Shown here one piece after another: positions 1 to 8,078 of a DNA stretch of 64,000 nt; position 1 is the stretch's first letter; each line of letters opens with the position of its first letter. The notes under the pieces are model-generated. The model was not told the origin of the DNA, did not search any database, and was given only the letters and a program-made list of their open reading frames with translations. A program made the position numbers and the translations under genes. Source of the DNA: Actinoallomurus oryzae (GTDB lineage: Bacteria; Actinomycetota; Actinomycetes; Streptosporangiales; Streptosporangiaceae); contig NZ_BAABHF010000016.1 in the NCBI RefSeq assembly GCF_039541955.1, positions 437,220-501,219 on the forward strand, written 5' to 3'.

Positions 1-203
1 CCGGCGATCTCGCGGTCGCCGACGATGGCCTCGTAGATGCCGGCCTTCTCGTCGTTGACGACTGCGAAGTCCAGCGCAGGAACGTGGGGATCGTCGATTA
101 CCTCGTCGATAAGAACGATCTGGTCCTTACTGAGGGTGCCGTTCCGGTCGGGGCATCCGGCCTCGTCCGGGGCGCGTCGGGCCGGCTCAGTCGGGTCGGT
201 CAT
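1..203 (-). CDS. GNAT acetyltransferase, YjdJ/COG2388-type, C-terminus outside window
   Basis: Only the first 67 codons are present. The gene starts at ATG 203-201 and runs off the left edge. After an acidic leader the protein reads DFAVVNDEKAGIYEAIVGDREIAG in pieces; the N-[DE]-E-K-x-x-Y-E-A core is typical of the short COG2388 GNAT proteins, which are usually about 100-110 aa. That family is assumed to bind acetyl-CoA, but its substrates are unknown. The acetyl-CoA-binding half lies outside the window, so completeness cannot be judged. Confidence 0.7.
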   Translation of the reverse strand, partial: MTDPTEPARRAPDEAGCPDRNGTLSKDQIVLIDEVIDDPHVPALDFAVVNDEKAGIYEAIVGDREIA

Positions 204-274
204 GGAGGGTCCGTTCGTTGAGTGTTGGTTTGCCGGCCGGGGCCGCTGATTCTTGGTCTTGGGTGTGCCGGGTG

Positions 275-606
275 TTTTGGGAACGAACGCGGATGATGGC
301 CTCCCTTGGTCCGCCCGATCGGGTGGAACGCGGCGACGGCATCGTCGAGTGCCGCGATTTGGCCGATGTTCGTCCGCGGCCGACCACCCCGAACCCGCTG
401 GGCGACCTCACCCGGTTGAACGCGATCGGACACGACGACGAAATCGACCGCCCAGACCCCCGCGGGCCGCACCTCCGGCCAGGACCAGGCCCGCGGAACG
501 CTTCTGGATGTCGCCGCCGAGGACATCGAAGACCAGGTCGACACCGGGCGGTACAGCAGCCCGTCTGTCCCCACCGTGATCAGGATGTGTACTGGTTCTG
601 TAACTC
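275..606 (-). pseudogene. Remnant of a zinc-type MDR oxidoreductase (quinone reductase family), C-terminal half
   Basis: Two minus-strand frames each carry part of one protein. One frame (about 606-480) reads GVDLVFDVLGGDIQKRS followed by a LAGG segment, the Rossmann part of NADPH:quinone reductase-like MDR enzymes. The other (about 460-275) reads RTNIGQIAALDDAVAAFHP, the family's conserved C-terminal end. The frame changes between them and the catalytic N-terminal half is missing. It is therefore a truncated and frameshifted relic. Family assignment is by recognised motif only. Confidence 0.6.
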
Positions 607-608
607 AC

Positions 609-647
609 GATGAAGTCTTCGGCGAGGAACTCGCTGAAGACTTCATC
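609..647 (-). terminator. Near-perfect 39-nt hairpin downstream of the nitroreductase operon
   Basis: GATGAAGTCTTC (609-620) and GAAGACTTCATC (636-647) are perfect inverted repeats. The inner GGCGAG/CTCGCT also pairs apart from one G-T, leaving a GAA loop and a stem of about 18 bp. It lies 77 nt after the stop of the minus-strand nitroreductase gene. There is no U tract, which is common for actinomycete terminators. A terminator is the simplest reading. Confidence 0.6.
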
Positions 648-723
648 ATTGACCTGGTGGGAGTGGACGTAGTCCGTCCGCGCCTGCGCACTTCGGCCGC
701 GGTCGCTTTGATGCCGGGGATGT

Positions 724-1371
724 CTAGAGGAAGGTGAATAGCTGGTCGGTGTCGAATCGTGAGATCGGGTTGGTGTAGACCTTCTCCGGGTCGGGGTAGC
801 CGAGGGCCAGAAGTACGGTCGTGGTGTGTCCGGTTTCGCGGATTTTGAACGCTTTGTCGACGCTGGTCGGGTCGAACCCTTCCAGTGGTGTGGCTTCGAC
901 GCCGAGTTCGGCGGCTGCCATCATGGTCAGGCCCACCGCCATGTAGGTCTGTTTTTCCATCCAGTGGTTCAGGTCTTTGTAGCTGTAGTTGCGCAGGTTG
1001 AGGAAGTCGCGGGTCATTGATTCCCACAGCTCCTGCTTTGCCGGGTCGGGGAACCGGCCGTCGGCTCTCTCCTTCGTGAACACCGCCTCGATGTGGCTGT
1101 CGGGCAGGTCCGCCCGGGTGGTGAGGATGATGGTGTGCGACGCGTTCAGGATCTTCTCGCCGTTGTCCTGGAACCGTTCGCCCAGGTTGGCCGCGAGGCG
1201 CTCTTTGCCTTCGGGCGTGGCGAGGACGTAGAAGTGGTTGGGCTGAATGTTCGTCGACGACGGCGTGGACCGCAGGAATCTCAGCAGCTGTTGAAGGGTT
1301 TCTGCCGGGATGGTCTTGCTGGGGTCGAAATACCTGGTGAGGTGCTTGCTCATGAGCTTGTCGAGATCCAT
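724..1371 (-). CDS. nfsB: NfsB-like oxygen-insensitive NAD(P)H nitroreductase / dihydropteridine-type FMN reductase
   Basis: A 215-aa protein of the usual length for the NfsB family. Seen: an N-terminal R-Y-F-D-x-S-K segment, the FMN-binding PSSTNIQP at residues 37-44, ADGRFPDP near 104-111, the M-x-K-Q-x-Y-M-A-V-G helix, and the E-G-F-D segment that matches E. coli NfsB almost in register. Known: NfsB enzymes are homodimeric cytosolic flavoproteins that reduce nitroaromatics and quinones by two-electron steps using NAD(P)H. It is the last gene of a minus-strand group with a PEP-mutase-like and an AhpD-like gene, which suggests a role against electrophile or nitro/quinone stress. The usual Trp after QP is Asn45 here. 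A possible TetR operator lies upstream of the group at 3076-3091. Confidence 0.85.
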   Translation of the reverse strand: MDLDKLMSKHLTRYFDPSKTIPAETLQQLLRFLRSTPSSTNIQPNHFYVLATPEGKERLAANLGERFQDNGEKILNASHTIILTTRADLPDSHIEAVFTKERADGRFPDPAKQELWESMTRDFLNLRNYSYKDLNHWMEKQTYMAVGLTMMAAAELGVEATPLEGFDPTSVDKAFKIRETGHTTTVLLALGYPDPEKVYTNPISRFDTDQLFTFL

Positions 1372-1409
1372 GTCAACCTGCTTTCTTGCGATGAGTGGTG
1401 AGCTCGCGT

Positions 1410-2234
1410 CTAGTTCTTGCCGCGGGTGAGCAGTTCGTTGACGCGGTCGAAGCTGATGCCTGTCGTCGCGGCGGTGAGATCGCCCGCGGCGAGTGCTTTG
1501 GTGGCCTGTTCGAGTGCCTTCATTGCGTGGGTGTAGAGGAACGGGCCCACGCTGATGCGCTTTACGCCGGCTTTTTGTAGTTCGGCGACGGTCAGTACCT
1601 TGTCCGCCGGGGAAATGAGGACGTTGACCGGTATCGGTGCGACCGCGGTGACGATCGCGGCGAGTGCGTCGAGGTCGGGTGGGTAGGGGGCGTAGAGCAC
1701 ATCCGCGCCGGCCTCGGCGAAGGCCGTCAGACGCCGGATGGTGTCATCCAGATCGGGCCGTCCCTGGATGAAGTTGTCGGTGCGGCCGGTGACGACGATG
1801 CGTCTCCTGGCCGCGTTGACCGCGCTGCGCACGCGGTTGACGGCATCGTCGAAGTCGCGGATCGGCTGATCGGGATCGCCGGAGGTGTCCTCGATCCCGA
1901 TACCGGCCAGACCGGACTCGACGGCGGCTTCGACGGTCGCGGCGAGGTCTTCGGGCGTGTCGCCGTAGCCGTCCTCGAAGTCTCCGTTGACGGGCAGCCC
2001 GGTGAGCCGGCCGAACAGCCGCGCATGCTCCAGGTGCTCGCCGCGGGTGACTTCGTGACGCCCGTCGGACCGGCCGAGCGTGGCGGCGAGCGCCGCCGAG
2101 GATGTCGCGATCGCCTCGAAGCCGGCATCGGCCAGCATCAGCGCCGACAGGCCATCCCATGCGTTCGGCATGACCAGGCCACCATCACGGGTGTGCAGTG
2201 CCATGAATCGCTCATAGAGTTCCGAGCCCGGCAT
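1410..2234 (-). CDS. Isocitrate lyase / phosphoenolpyruvate mutase superfamily protein
   Basis: 274 aa. Seen: MPNAWDGLSALML near 22-34 and the metal-binding GDFEDGYGD at 84-92, followed by the GIEDT and VTGRTDNF strands expected of the (beta/alpha)8 PEP-mutase fold. The K-K-C-G-H loop of true isocitrate lyases is absent, as in the many uncharacterised oxaloacetase/PEP-mutase-like proteins, so the reaction (C-C or C-P bond chemistry on a 2-oxoacid) is unassigned. It lies 38 nt upstream of the nitroreductase gene and 81 nt downstream of the AhpD-like gene, all on the minus strand and probably one operon. In actinomycetes such proteins often sit beside oxidoreductases and AhpD-like enzymes. Confidence 0.8.
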   Translation of the reverse strand: MPGSELYERFMALHTRDGGLVMPNAWDGLSALMLADAGFEAIATSSAALAATLGRSDGRHEVTRGEHLEHARLFGRLTGLPVNGDFEDGYGDTPEDLAATVEAAVESGLAGIGIEDTSGDPDQPIRDFDDAVNRVRSAVNAARRRIVVTGRTDNFIQGRPDLDDTIRRLTAFAEAGADVLYAPYPPDLDALAAIVTAVAPIPVNVLISPADKVLTVAELQKAGVKRISVGPFLYTHAMKALEQATKALAAGDLTAATTGISFDRVNELLTRGKN

Positions 2235-2315
2235 GACCCACCTTTCCCGGTTGATCGTTGGAGACAGAGACGGATCCAGCGGCCAGGTACGCCGCCTGGA
2301 GGAGGACGCCGACGC

Positions 2316-2864
2316 TCATCCCGGCGTACCGGCCGCACTGACGGCGGGGATGTCGATGTCGGTCTGGTTGAGGTTGTTGATGAAGTTGGTCAACTGGACC
2401 TGCACCGCCACCGTGACGATCGCCAGGATCTGCGGGTCGGTGTACCCGGCACCTCGCACCGCCGCCAGCTCGGCGTCACTGACCTGACCGCGGCTCTCCA
2501 CCACCCGCTGCGCGAAACGAGCGACCGCCGCACGCTTGGGATCGACCGAACTCCCGGCCCGGCCGAGCTCGACATCCTCGCCCGACATGCCACCGAACTT
2601 CGTCGCGACGTGGGTGTGCATCGCCAGGCAGTAACCGCAACCGTTGGCTTGCGACACCGCCAGCGCAATGGTGTGCCGCGTCCTCGCGTCCAGAACCCGG
2701 CTCAAGGCGCCCTGCAGCGTCATGACGACCTCGAGCACGGTCGGATTCGACGCGAGAGTCGCGAACATGTTCGGAACGAAGCCGAACTGTGCACCGACGC
2801 TGTCGAGAATCCGCTGCGAGTCGGCGGGTACTTCCTCAGGAGGCGGAACGTTCAGCCGTGACAC
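2316..2864 (-). CDS. AhpD-like carboxymuconolactone decarboxylase-family peroxidase-related protein
   Basis: The GTG at 2864 is preferred because GGAGG lies about 10 nt upstream and the protein then begins SRLNVPPPEEVPADS, typical for the family; 182 aa. Seen: the redox motif CGYC at 76-79 and His83, matching the C-x-x-C...H of AhpD/CMD proteins. Known: AhpD-type enzymes use the cysteine pair with a proton relay to reduce peroxides, and many relatives act in unknown detoxification steps. It is the first gene of the minus-strand group that includes the PEP-mutase-like and nitroreductase genes. A palindrome at 3076-3091, about 210 bp upstream, may control it. The physiological substrate is unknown. 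Confidence 0.82.
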   Translation of the reverse strand: MSRLNVPPPEEVPADSQRILDSVGAQFGFVPNMFATLASNPTVLEVVMTLQGALSRVLDARTRHTIALAVSQANGCGYCLAMHTHVATKFGGMSGEDVELGRAGSSVDPKRAAVARFAQRVVESRGQVSDAELAAVRGAGYTDPQILAIVTVAVQVQLTNFINNLNQTDIDIPAVSAAGTPG

Positions 2865-3075
2865 AGTGAATCGACCTCCGGTCGGGGTGTGAGTGGTCGT
2901 CGTCGAGCCCAAGCCGGGCTCTGAGTGCTTCGGAGCACCGTCGCAGGCCTTACCTGCGCTGTCCGGAGCCCGGCCGATGGCGCCGGTTGCGCCGGGCGCC
3001 TGGTGACCTGCATTGCGAGGGGTGACTCCGTCGGCGCCGAGTTCCGGATCTCTTCGCACGGCGCACCGCACGAGA

Positions 3076-3091
3076 AGGACTATACAGTCCA
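3076..3091. promoter_or_regulatory. Possible TetR operator, copy 1
   Basis: AGGACTATACAGTCCA: GGAC and GTCC arms with a 6-bp spacer. Three similar sites occur at 4665, 6691 and 8776. On the minus strand a TATAGT hexamer inside the site could be a -10 for the AhpD-like operon, which would fit repression by occlusion. Which regulator binds is inferred, not shown. Confidence 0.55.
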
Positions 3092-3349
3092 AAGAGCCGT
3101 GCGCGACCCACGGGATGCGGATACCCGGTTTCAGCTGCTGAGCTGGCGTTTCGTCATCTATCTGCTGACTCTGTACTCGTTGATCAGTCCATCCACCACG
3201 CGGCGGCGCTGGGCCGGATGCATCCCTGGACCATCCGGACCAACGTGGCCGATGATTGGTCCGATGGCCGCAGGCCCGTGCCCGGTGCGCCCGGCGACCA
3301 GGCAGTGGGACCGGCGGCGGGAGGCCGATGCCGAGCCGGTGGCCTCCGA

Positions 3350-3785
3350 CGCCGTGCTTGAAGAAGAGAACCGACAGCTCCGTAGAAAGGTGCGGGAGCT
3401 GCAGACCGAGCGGGACATCCTGCGAATGAAGGCGCCGCGGAGCAGATCTGGCGAATCCACGCCGCGCACGACGGGACGTACGGGTCGCCGCGCATCACGG
3501 CCAAGCTGCGCGATGCCGTCCGGAAGGTCAACCACCAGCGCATCGAGCGGATGATGCGGAACTTCGGGATCGTCGGGGTCCGTCTGCGCCGCAAGGTCCG
3601 CACCACCGGACCGACCCCCGTCGTACCAAAAAAGTGCCGGACCCGATCAGGCGGGATTTCACTGCCTCGGCGCGGCGTCATTCAGTCGATGGGCGCGGTG
3701 GGCACCAGCGCCGACAACACCGCAGCCGAGGCGTTCAACGCCGGCTGAAGCGGGAGAACCTGCAAGGCCGAAAGTGCTTGGTCCA
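3350..3785 (+). pseudogene. IS3-family transposase remnant (OrfA coiled coil plus parts of OrfB)
   Basis: The OrfA leucine-zipper tail (LEEENRQLRRKVRELQ) is at about 3358-3405. OrfB pieces follow in other frames: YGSPRITAKLRD near 3480-3515, the NHQRIERMMRNFGI segment to 3570, and the C-terminal SMGAVGTSADN near 3690-3720, with LKRENLQGRK one frame further on. Most of the DDE domain is deleted and at least three frameshifts are needed, so it cannot encode an active transposase. No terminal repeats were identified. Confidence 0.7.
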
Positions 3786-3874
3786 CCCGCCCACCTGCCG
3801 AGTCGGGAACCGCCCAGCACCATCACGATCGCCGTTGGGATGCTCGCAGACGAGGGCGGCTCGCTCCTCCTTGG

Positions 3875-4309
3875 TCACCGGACATCGGCGTTCACGAACT
3901 CCGTCCGGACGCTCCAGGCGAAGGCCAGCAGAAGCGTCACCGGCGTACGTTCCGCGATCTCCATCATGGACTGCAGATGCTCGGGCGGGACGTCCTCGGA
4001 AAGAGAGATCGTGCGCTGCAGATAGCGTGCGGCGCCTTCTTCCCGCGGTTCGTGGTAGCTCACCTCCACCGTGATATCGCCCGGGTAGTCGTACTTGCGA
4101 TCGGTGTAGCCGCGAAGGGTCTGTGCGGTGCAGGAGGCCAGTGCCATGAGGAGGTACTCGGTCGGCGTGGGGCCATCGCCGGGCAAGTCGTTGTGCGGCT
4201 CGTCAGCGATCAGGCTGAACTGGCGCGTGGCCAGTTCGGTGACGAGCCGGCTGGTCTCTCGCAGCGTCGCGCGGGTGGACGCGACGATTTCCTGCTGGTC
4301 GGAGTTCAC
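3875..4309 (-). CDS. OsmC-like protein lacking the second catalytic cysteine
   Basis: GTG 4309 is chosen because AGGAG lies 7 nt upstream; 144 aa, normal for short OsmC/YhfA-type proteins. Seen: PTPTEYLLMALASCTAQT with Cys60 at the position of the first redox cysteine, then the V-S-Y-H strand. At the position of the second cysteine (usual pattern C-P-V) the sequence is R-T-P-V with Thr122. Known: OsmC/Ohr peroxidases need both cysteines. It therefore probably does not reduce hydroperoxides by the standard cycle and may act in binding or another thiol role. It has its own promoter region shared with the alkA remnant, and a possible TetR operator lies 356 bp upstream. Confidence 0.8.
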   Translation of the reverse strand: MNSDQQEIVASTRATLRETSRLVTELATRQFSLIADEPHNDLPGDGPTPTEYLLMALASCTAQTLRGYTDRKYDYPGDITVEVSYHEPREEGAARYLQRTISLSEDVPPEHLQSMMEIAERTPVTLLLAFAWSVRTEFVNADVR

Positions 4310-4793
4310 GCAAGGGCTCCTAGATTCGAGCGGCAGAGTCGGTGTCACAGTGGTCGTACAACGCGCCGCGTCGCCGCCCGAGCCGGCCGACGGCGGCGCG
4401 CAGGGCCCGGCGCGCGGCCACCGCAGGGATCCCCGCACGGGAGCAAGCGGATGGCCCTTGCGCTACCCAGCCCTCTCACCATGACGACGGAACACGGATA
4501 GGCCCGGAACAGGACACGGAGGGGTGGAATGTCCGCTGAGGCCGTCGCGACGCGAAACGAGGTGGCCCGATGTGGTGACCCGGCTGATCACTCCTCGAAT
4601 CGAGGTCGTGACGTGGCCGTTACTCATCGGGAACCTCTTGTCGTCTACCGAACTTCGGACGCAGTGGACTATATGGTCCATTGAATGAGTAAGCAAGCCG
4701 CACCCTGGCGCGTACGGCGGCCGGACGAGCGGCCTCCAGAACCGCTCTCGACGACAGAATCCTGACCGAGGCGCGCACCCGAAGGAACCCCTC
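4310..4793. other. Intergenic region without a supported gene
   Basis: No frame gives a recognisable protein. It separates the minus-strand OsmC-like gene from the plus-strand alkA remnant and holds one possible operator at 4665-4680. Confidence 0.6.
4665..4680. promoter_or_regulatory. Possible TetR operator, copy 2
   Basis: TGGACTATATGGTCCA, the most symmetrical of the four copies: 5-bp arms TGGAC/GTCCA with a TATATG spacer. It lies 114 bp upstream of the alkA remnant and in the divergent region facing the OsmC-like gene. Confidence 0.6.
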
Positions 4794-5297
4794 GTGACGC
4801 GCATGGACACGGCCGAACAGGCCGCCTCCTACCCGATGCGCTCCGCTGCCCCCGAGGAGATCACCGTTCGGCCGCCGTTCCAGGCGCCGATGGACTCCAG
4901 TTAGACGCCGGCGTATCTGCGCGAGCGCCGGGTTCCTTCGATCGAGGCCGTGGACGAGACACTTGCACGCGCGCCGCAGCCTCCCACGGGACCGGCGCTG
5001 ATCGACGTCACCGCCACCGCTGAGGCGGTGATCGGCCGGGTGCACCAGAGCGACTCTCAAGAACTGGAGCCGGCGCGCTCGAACATCCGGCGCCTTCTTG
5101 ACCCGGACGCCTACCCAACGGTCCTCGACACCGACCCCGCGCTCGCCCGCCTGGTCACCGCCCGACCCGGCTTGTGCTCGCCTGGCGCCGCAGACGGCTT
5201 CGAGATCTCGGTCCGCGCGATCACCGGCCAGCAGATCTCCGCGCCGGCAAGACCCAGATCACGCATTCCCGAACGAGACAATCACAATTTCCAATAG
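4794..5297 (+). pseudogene. alkA: Truncated alkA-like DNA-3-methyladenine glycosylase gene
   Basis: Reading from GTG 4794 (AAGGAA upstream) gives an AlkA-type N-terminal domain: VRPPF near 4870, then an in-frame TAG at 4902-4904, then YLRERRVPSIEAVDE, and near 5130-5245 the segments DPALARLVTARPGL and GFEISVRAITGQQIS that lead into the helix-hairpin-helix domain. Homology stops at about 5245, before the catalytic Asp. The internal stop plus loss of the catalytic half make it a pseudogene. Known AlkA enzymes excise alkylated bases. Its presence beside detoxification genes suggests the locus once answered alkylating or electrophilic stress. Confidence 0.7.
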
Positions 5298-5636
5298 CCA
5301 CTACCGGCGAAGCGTCAATTGAGAGACATGGAACCAGATCGCACAAGTACCGACACTCCTCACCGGCCAGTCATCGGTACCTCCGGTCTCCTTGCCTCTC
5401 GGCATTCGTGTTACACGGGCAGCGTCATCCATGGATCTCGATCAACGTCTTCTCCCGGCGGCCGTCTTCTGCCGCGACGCGGGCACGGTCGGCGAACTGA
5501 TAGTTACCTCGGTCGCCTACACCGCTCCGCCGGCAGACGCAGACACCCTGCGGATGGCTGGGTGACATGCGCGTACACAGTGAAAAATCTTCACGTAGGT
5601 AGCAGCAAGCGATGAACACCAAGGTAGTGTTGTGCT
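5298..5636. other. Intergenic region without a supported gene
   Basis: Nothing recognisable in any frame. It leads into the tetR-like gene at 5637. None of the GGAC-N6-GTCC palindromes found elsewhere in the island was seen here. Confidence 0.5.
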
Positions 5637-6266
5637 GTGGCCGAGATGAAGAGGACCTCCCAGACACGACGCCTAACGGCGCGTGGTGCGGCGACGAGGG
5701 CCCGAATCGTCGAGGCGGCCGCAAACCTCATGTACATCAGAGGTGTCAATGCGACCACTCTTGATGACGTACGAGCGGCCAGCGGCACCAGCAAGTCGCA
5801 GCTGTACCAGCATTTTGCTGACAAAGATGCTCTTGTCCGTGCCGTTGTTGGATTGTGGGCAAAGCGAGTTCTCGACCGTGAAGAGCAACATCTAGAACGC
5901 CTGAACTCGTTCAGTGGACTTCAGCGTTGGCGTAGCGCACTGGTTCAACTCAACAGTGTGCAGAACGGCCGGTACGGGTGCGCTCTCGGCTCCATGGCGA
6001 ACGAGGTCGCCGACCATGACGAAGAAGCACGGGCGATCGTCGCGGCCGGCTTCGCGCGATGGCAGCAGCTGATCGCGAACGGGCTCCGACGCATGCAGGA
6101 CAACGGCAAGCTCAAGCCGGACGCCGACGCAGATCACCTTGCCATAGGCCTCATCGCGGCACTGCAAGGCGGATATCTGCTCACCCAGACGACTCGCGAC
6201 ATGAAGCCCATGGAAGTCGCGCTTGATATGGCTTTGAGCCAAATTAAGACTCACCTCATCGAGTAG
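5637..6266 (+). CDS. TetR/AcrR-family transcriptional regulator (intact paralogue)
   Basis: 209 aa from GTG 5637; the ATG at 5646 is an alternative start. Seen: an N-terminal DNA-binding domain at about 19-65, with ATRARIVEAAANLMYIRG followed by the HTH TTLDDVRAASGTSKSQLYQHF at 40-60. The C-terminal half has the C-A-L-G-S-M motif and the GLIAALQGGYLL helix of the TetR_C_33/YcdC-like group. Known: TetR proteins are homodimeric repressors released by small ligands. It is about 50% identical by eye to the frameshifted paralogue at 6739-7384. It is the best candidate for binding the palindromes at 3076, 4665, 6691 and 8776, although none lies directly in front of it. Confidence 0.88.
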   Translation: MAEMKRTSQTRRLTARGAATRARIVEAAANLMYIRGVNATTLDDVRAASGTSKSQLYQHFADKDALVRAVVGLWAKRVLDREEQHLERLNSFSGLQRWRSALVQLNSVQNGRYGCALGSMANEVADHDEEARAIVAAGFARWQQLIANGLRRMQDNGKLKPDADADHLAIGLIAALQGGYLLTQTTRDMKPMEVALDMALSQIKTHLIE

Positions 6267-6690
6267 GACGCCTGGAGAAGCGCACTCGACGCACCGGCAC
6301 CGTAAGCTTCCGAGGACGCTTCTCCAGTAGCCGACCTCGTACGATGACCACATTACGGGTGATAGCGGCGGTCGAGGGGCCGAGGATCGTCATTGCTGAT
6401 CAGGTGCAGGCGGACCTACCGAGAACCAGGCATGCCAGACCGCACATGGTTCGCATCTCTTGCGGTGTCGTCACCCGCCGCTACGGCCGGTTGATCACCT
6501 GCATCGGCGTTCCGTCATCGACGCCGTGGCGATCGCCCCCCCGGCAGGCCTGAGCCAGCTCCCTTTCTTCGCTCTCATCTCACCGCCCGGCCAGCGGTCT
6601 GTCAGCAGCGCGGAGTTCACAGGGACATCAACGAGCACGGTGGCCCAGTGGGTAACGCGCCGTGTAGGCCTGCGCAAAGCATGGTAAGAT
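6267..6690. other. Intergenic region between the tetR paralogues
   Basis: No protein could be supported in any frame. The right end leads into the palindrome at 6691-6706, and a TAAGAT hexamer at 6685-6690 could belong to a promoter for the second tetR copy. Confidence 0.5.
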
Positions 6691-6706
6691 AGGACCATAT
6701 AGTCCA
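6691..6706. promoter_or_regulatory. Possible TetR operator, copy 3
   Basis: AGGACCATATAGTCCA, ending 32 bp before the ATG (6739) of the frameshifted tetR copy. It contains TATAGT, so a repressor bound here could block the promoter. This position is typical for TetR autoregulation. Confidence 0.6.
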
Positions 6707-6738
6707 ATGCCTGGGACACGCTCCTCAATAAAGCGGCG

Positions 6739-7384
6739 ATGGATGACAGGCCGCCGGGCGAGTTACGACCACCTCAGCCGACCTCGTACGGGATGGCGAC
6801 GAAGGTTCGCATTATCCGAGCCGCAGTCGATCTTAATCTACATTAAGGGTCTATGCGGGACGACACTCGCTGAAATCATGGCGGCGAGCAAGAGCTGCGA
6901 ATCGCAGCTTTACCATTACTTCATCGACAGGGATGTCCTAGTGCGTGACGTCATTGCACTACAGGTACGAATGACAATGAATCGCGAACAGGAGTACCTG
7001 AAGCGACTCGATTCTTTCGCCGGCCTGCGGCGATGGGCCAAGGCCCTGGTGCACCTCAATTCGCTACAAAGTGGCAAGTATGGCTGCGCTTTGGGTGCCA
7101 TGACCAGCGAGTACGCGAGCCGAGACGAAAAGGCGAGAGTCATTCTTTCCCAAGCATTCAAGGATTGGGAAAATCTAATCGCGGACGGCTTCCGACGAAT
7201 GCAGGATAGCGGCATGCTCTCCACGGAAGTTGATCCAGAAACACTCGCCACGGGCCTGATCGCGACACTTCAAGGCGGCTATCTCCTTGCAAAGGCCGCG
7301 CGTGACATCGGGCTGATGGAGCTAGCGTTGAATATGGCCATCGATCACGTCGAGAGCTACCGAGTCGGCGAACCCGACACCTAG
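6739..7384 (+). pseudogene. Frameshifted second TetR-family regulator
   Basis: From ATG 6739 one frame reads MATKVRIIRAAVDLN, matching the intact paralogue's ATRARIVEAAANLM, then hits a stop at 6844. The next frame resumes exactly at the homologous point with IYIKGLCGTTLAEIM and stays open to 7384 through the C-A-L-G-A-M and LIATLQGGYLL motifs. A single-base change between about 6826 and 6840 separates helix 1 from the HTH, so a functional DNA-binding domain cannot be made without frameshifting. The rest of the protein is well conserved, so the damage is recent or a sequencing error. The stop codon abuts the end of an IS1182-type remnant. Confidence 0.75.
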
Positions 7385-7913
7385 CTTGACTCTGTCGGGA
7401 ATCTTGGGGATCGTCGGCGCGCCACGTAAGGCACCCGGTAGGTGGCCGACAAGCCACCGAGGGGGTCCGGGCCGCGCTGGAAGAACTCGCCGACACCGCC
7501 CCGCACCTGCCGGCCGACCTGGTCGAGAAGGAGTGGGGACGCCACTACGGCCGCCCGGTGCGCCTGGACAAGAACCCCACCCGGCCCAAGACCAGGATCA
7601 ACACCACCCGGCCACGACGCCTGCCGGCTACTGGAACACCTCTACCAGCACAGGGCAGATCTCGCGTTCGGTCCCCGTCGCCAGGCCCTGCGGCAGATCA
7701 TGGTGCAGAACTACTACCGCGACGCCGCGGGCCGTCTGCGCTGGCGCACGGAGAGGACGGCGGGATTCCGCCCTCCTCGGCCGCGATCGTCTTCGACTAC
7801 GACCGCCGGCAGGTGACCTGCCCCCAGAGCCAGGTCGGAGATTCCCCGGCCGAAGTCCTGGCGAGCCGCCAGCGGGTGACACTGACGGCTCCAAAATTCC
7901 CGACAGAGCCAAG
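7385..7913 (+). mobile_element. Internally deleted IS1182-family element with both terminal repeats kept (about 529 bp)
   Basis: The left end CTTGACTCTGTCGGGAATCT (from 7385) and the inverted right end (to 7913, reading CTTGGCTCTGTCGGGAATTT) match at all but two positions over 23 bp. Inside, in shifting frames, are pieces of an IS1182-type transposase: EKEWGRHYGRPVRL, the LRQIMVQNYYRDAAGRLRWR segment and GGIPPSSAAIV, about a quarter of the gene. Flanks are CTAG and CCAG, which may be a decayed 4-bp duplication. It cannot move by itself but could be mobilised in trans. The left flank contains the stop codon of the tetR copy. Confidence 0.7.
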
Positions 7914-7991
7914 CCAGAAACCCTTACACACTTTCGCGGGCGCAAGCAGCAAGAGACGGCCACTAGACGATGCTTGTGACCTGTGGAAACG

Positions 7992-8078
7992 CTACCGCAC
8001 CGGCAGTTTCGTGACCGTGCGGCCGATGACGAGGCGTTGAATCTCCGACGTGCCCCCGAAGATCGTGAAGTTTCTGAC
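7992..8078 (-). pseudogene. 3'-terminal fragment of an acyl-CoA dehydrogenase gene, copy A
   Basis: The minus strand reads FTIFGGTSEIQRLVIGRTV, then T-K-L-P-V-R and TAG (7994-7992). This is the classic acyl-CoA dehydrogenase C-terminus (IFEGTSEIQRLVIGR). Nothing of the rest of the gene is adjacent. A second copy with the same ending is at 11423-11518; the 60-bp core matches at 55 positions. Confidence 0.75.
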
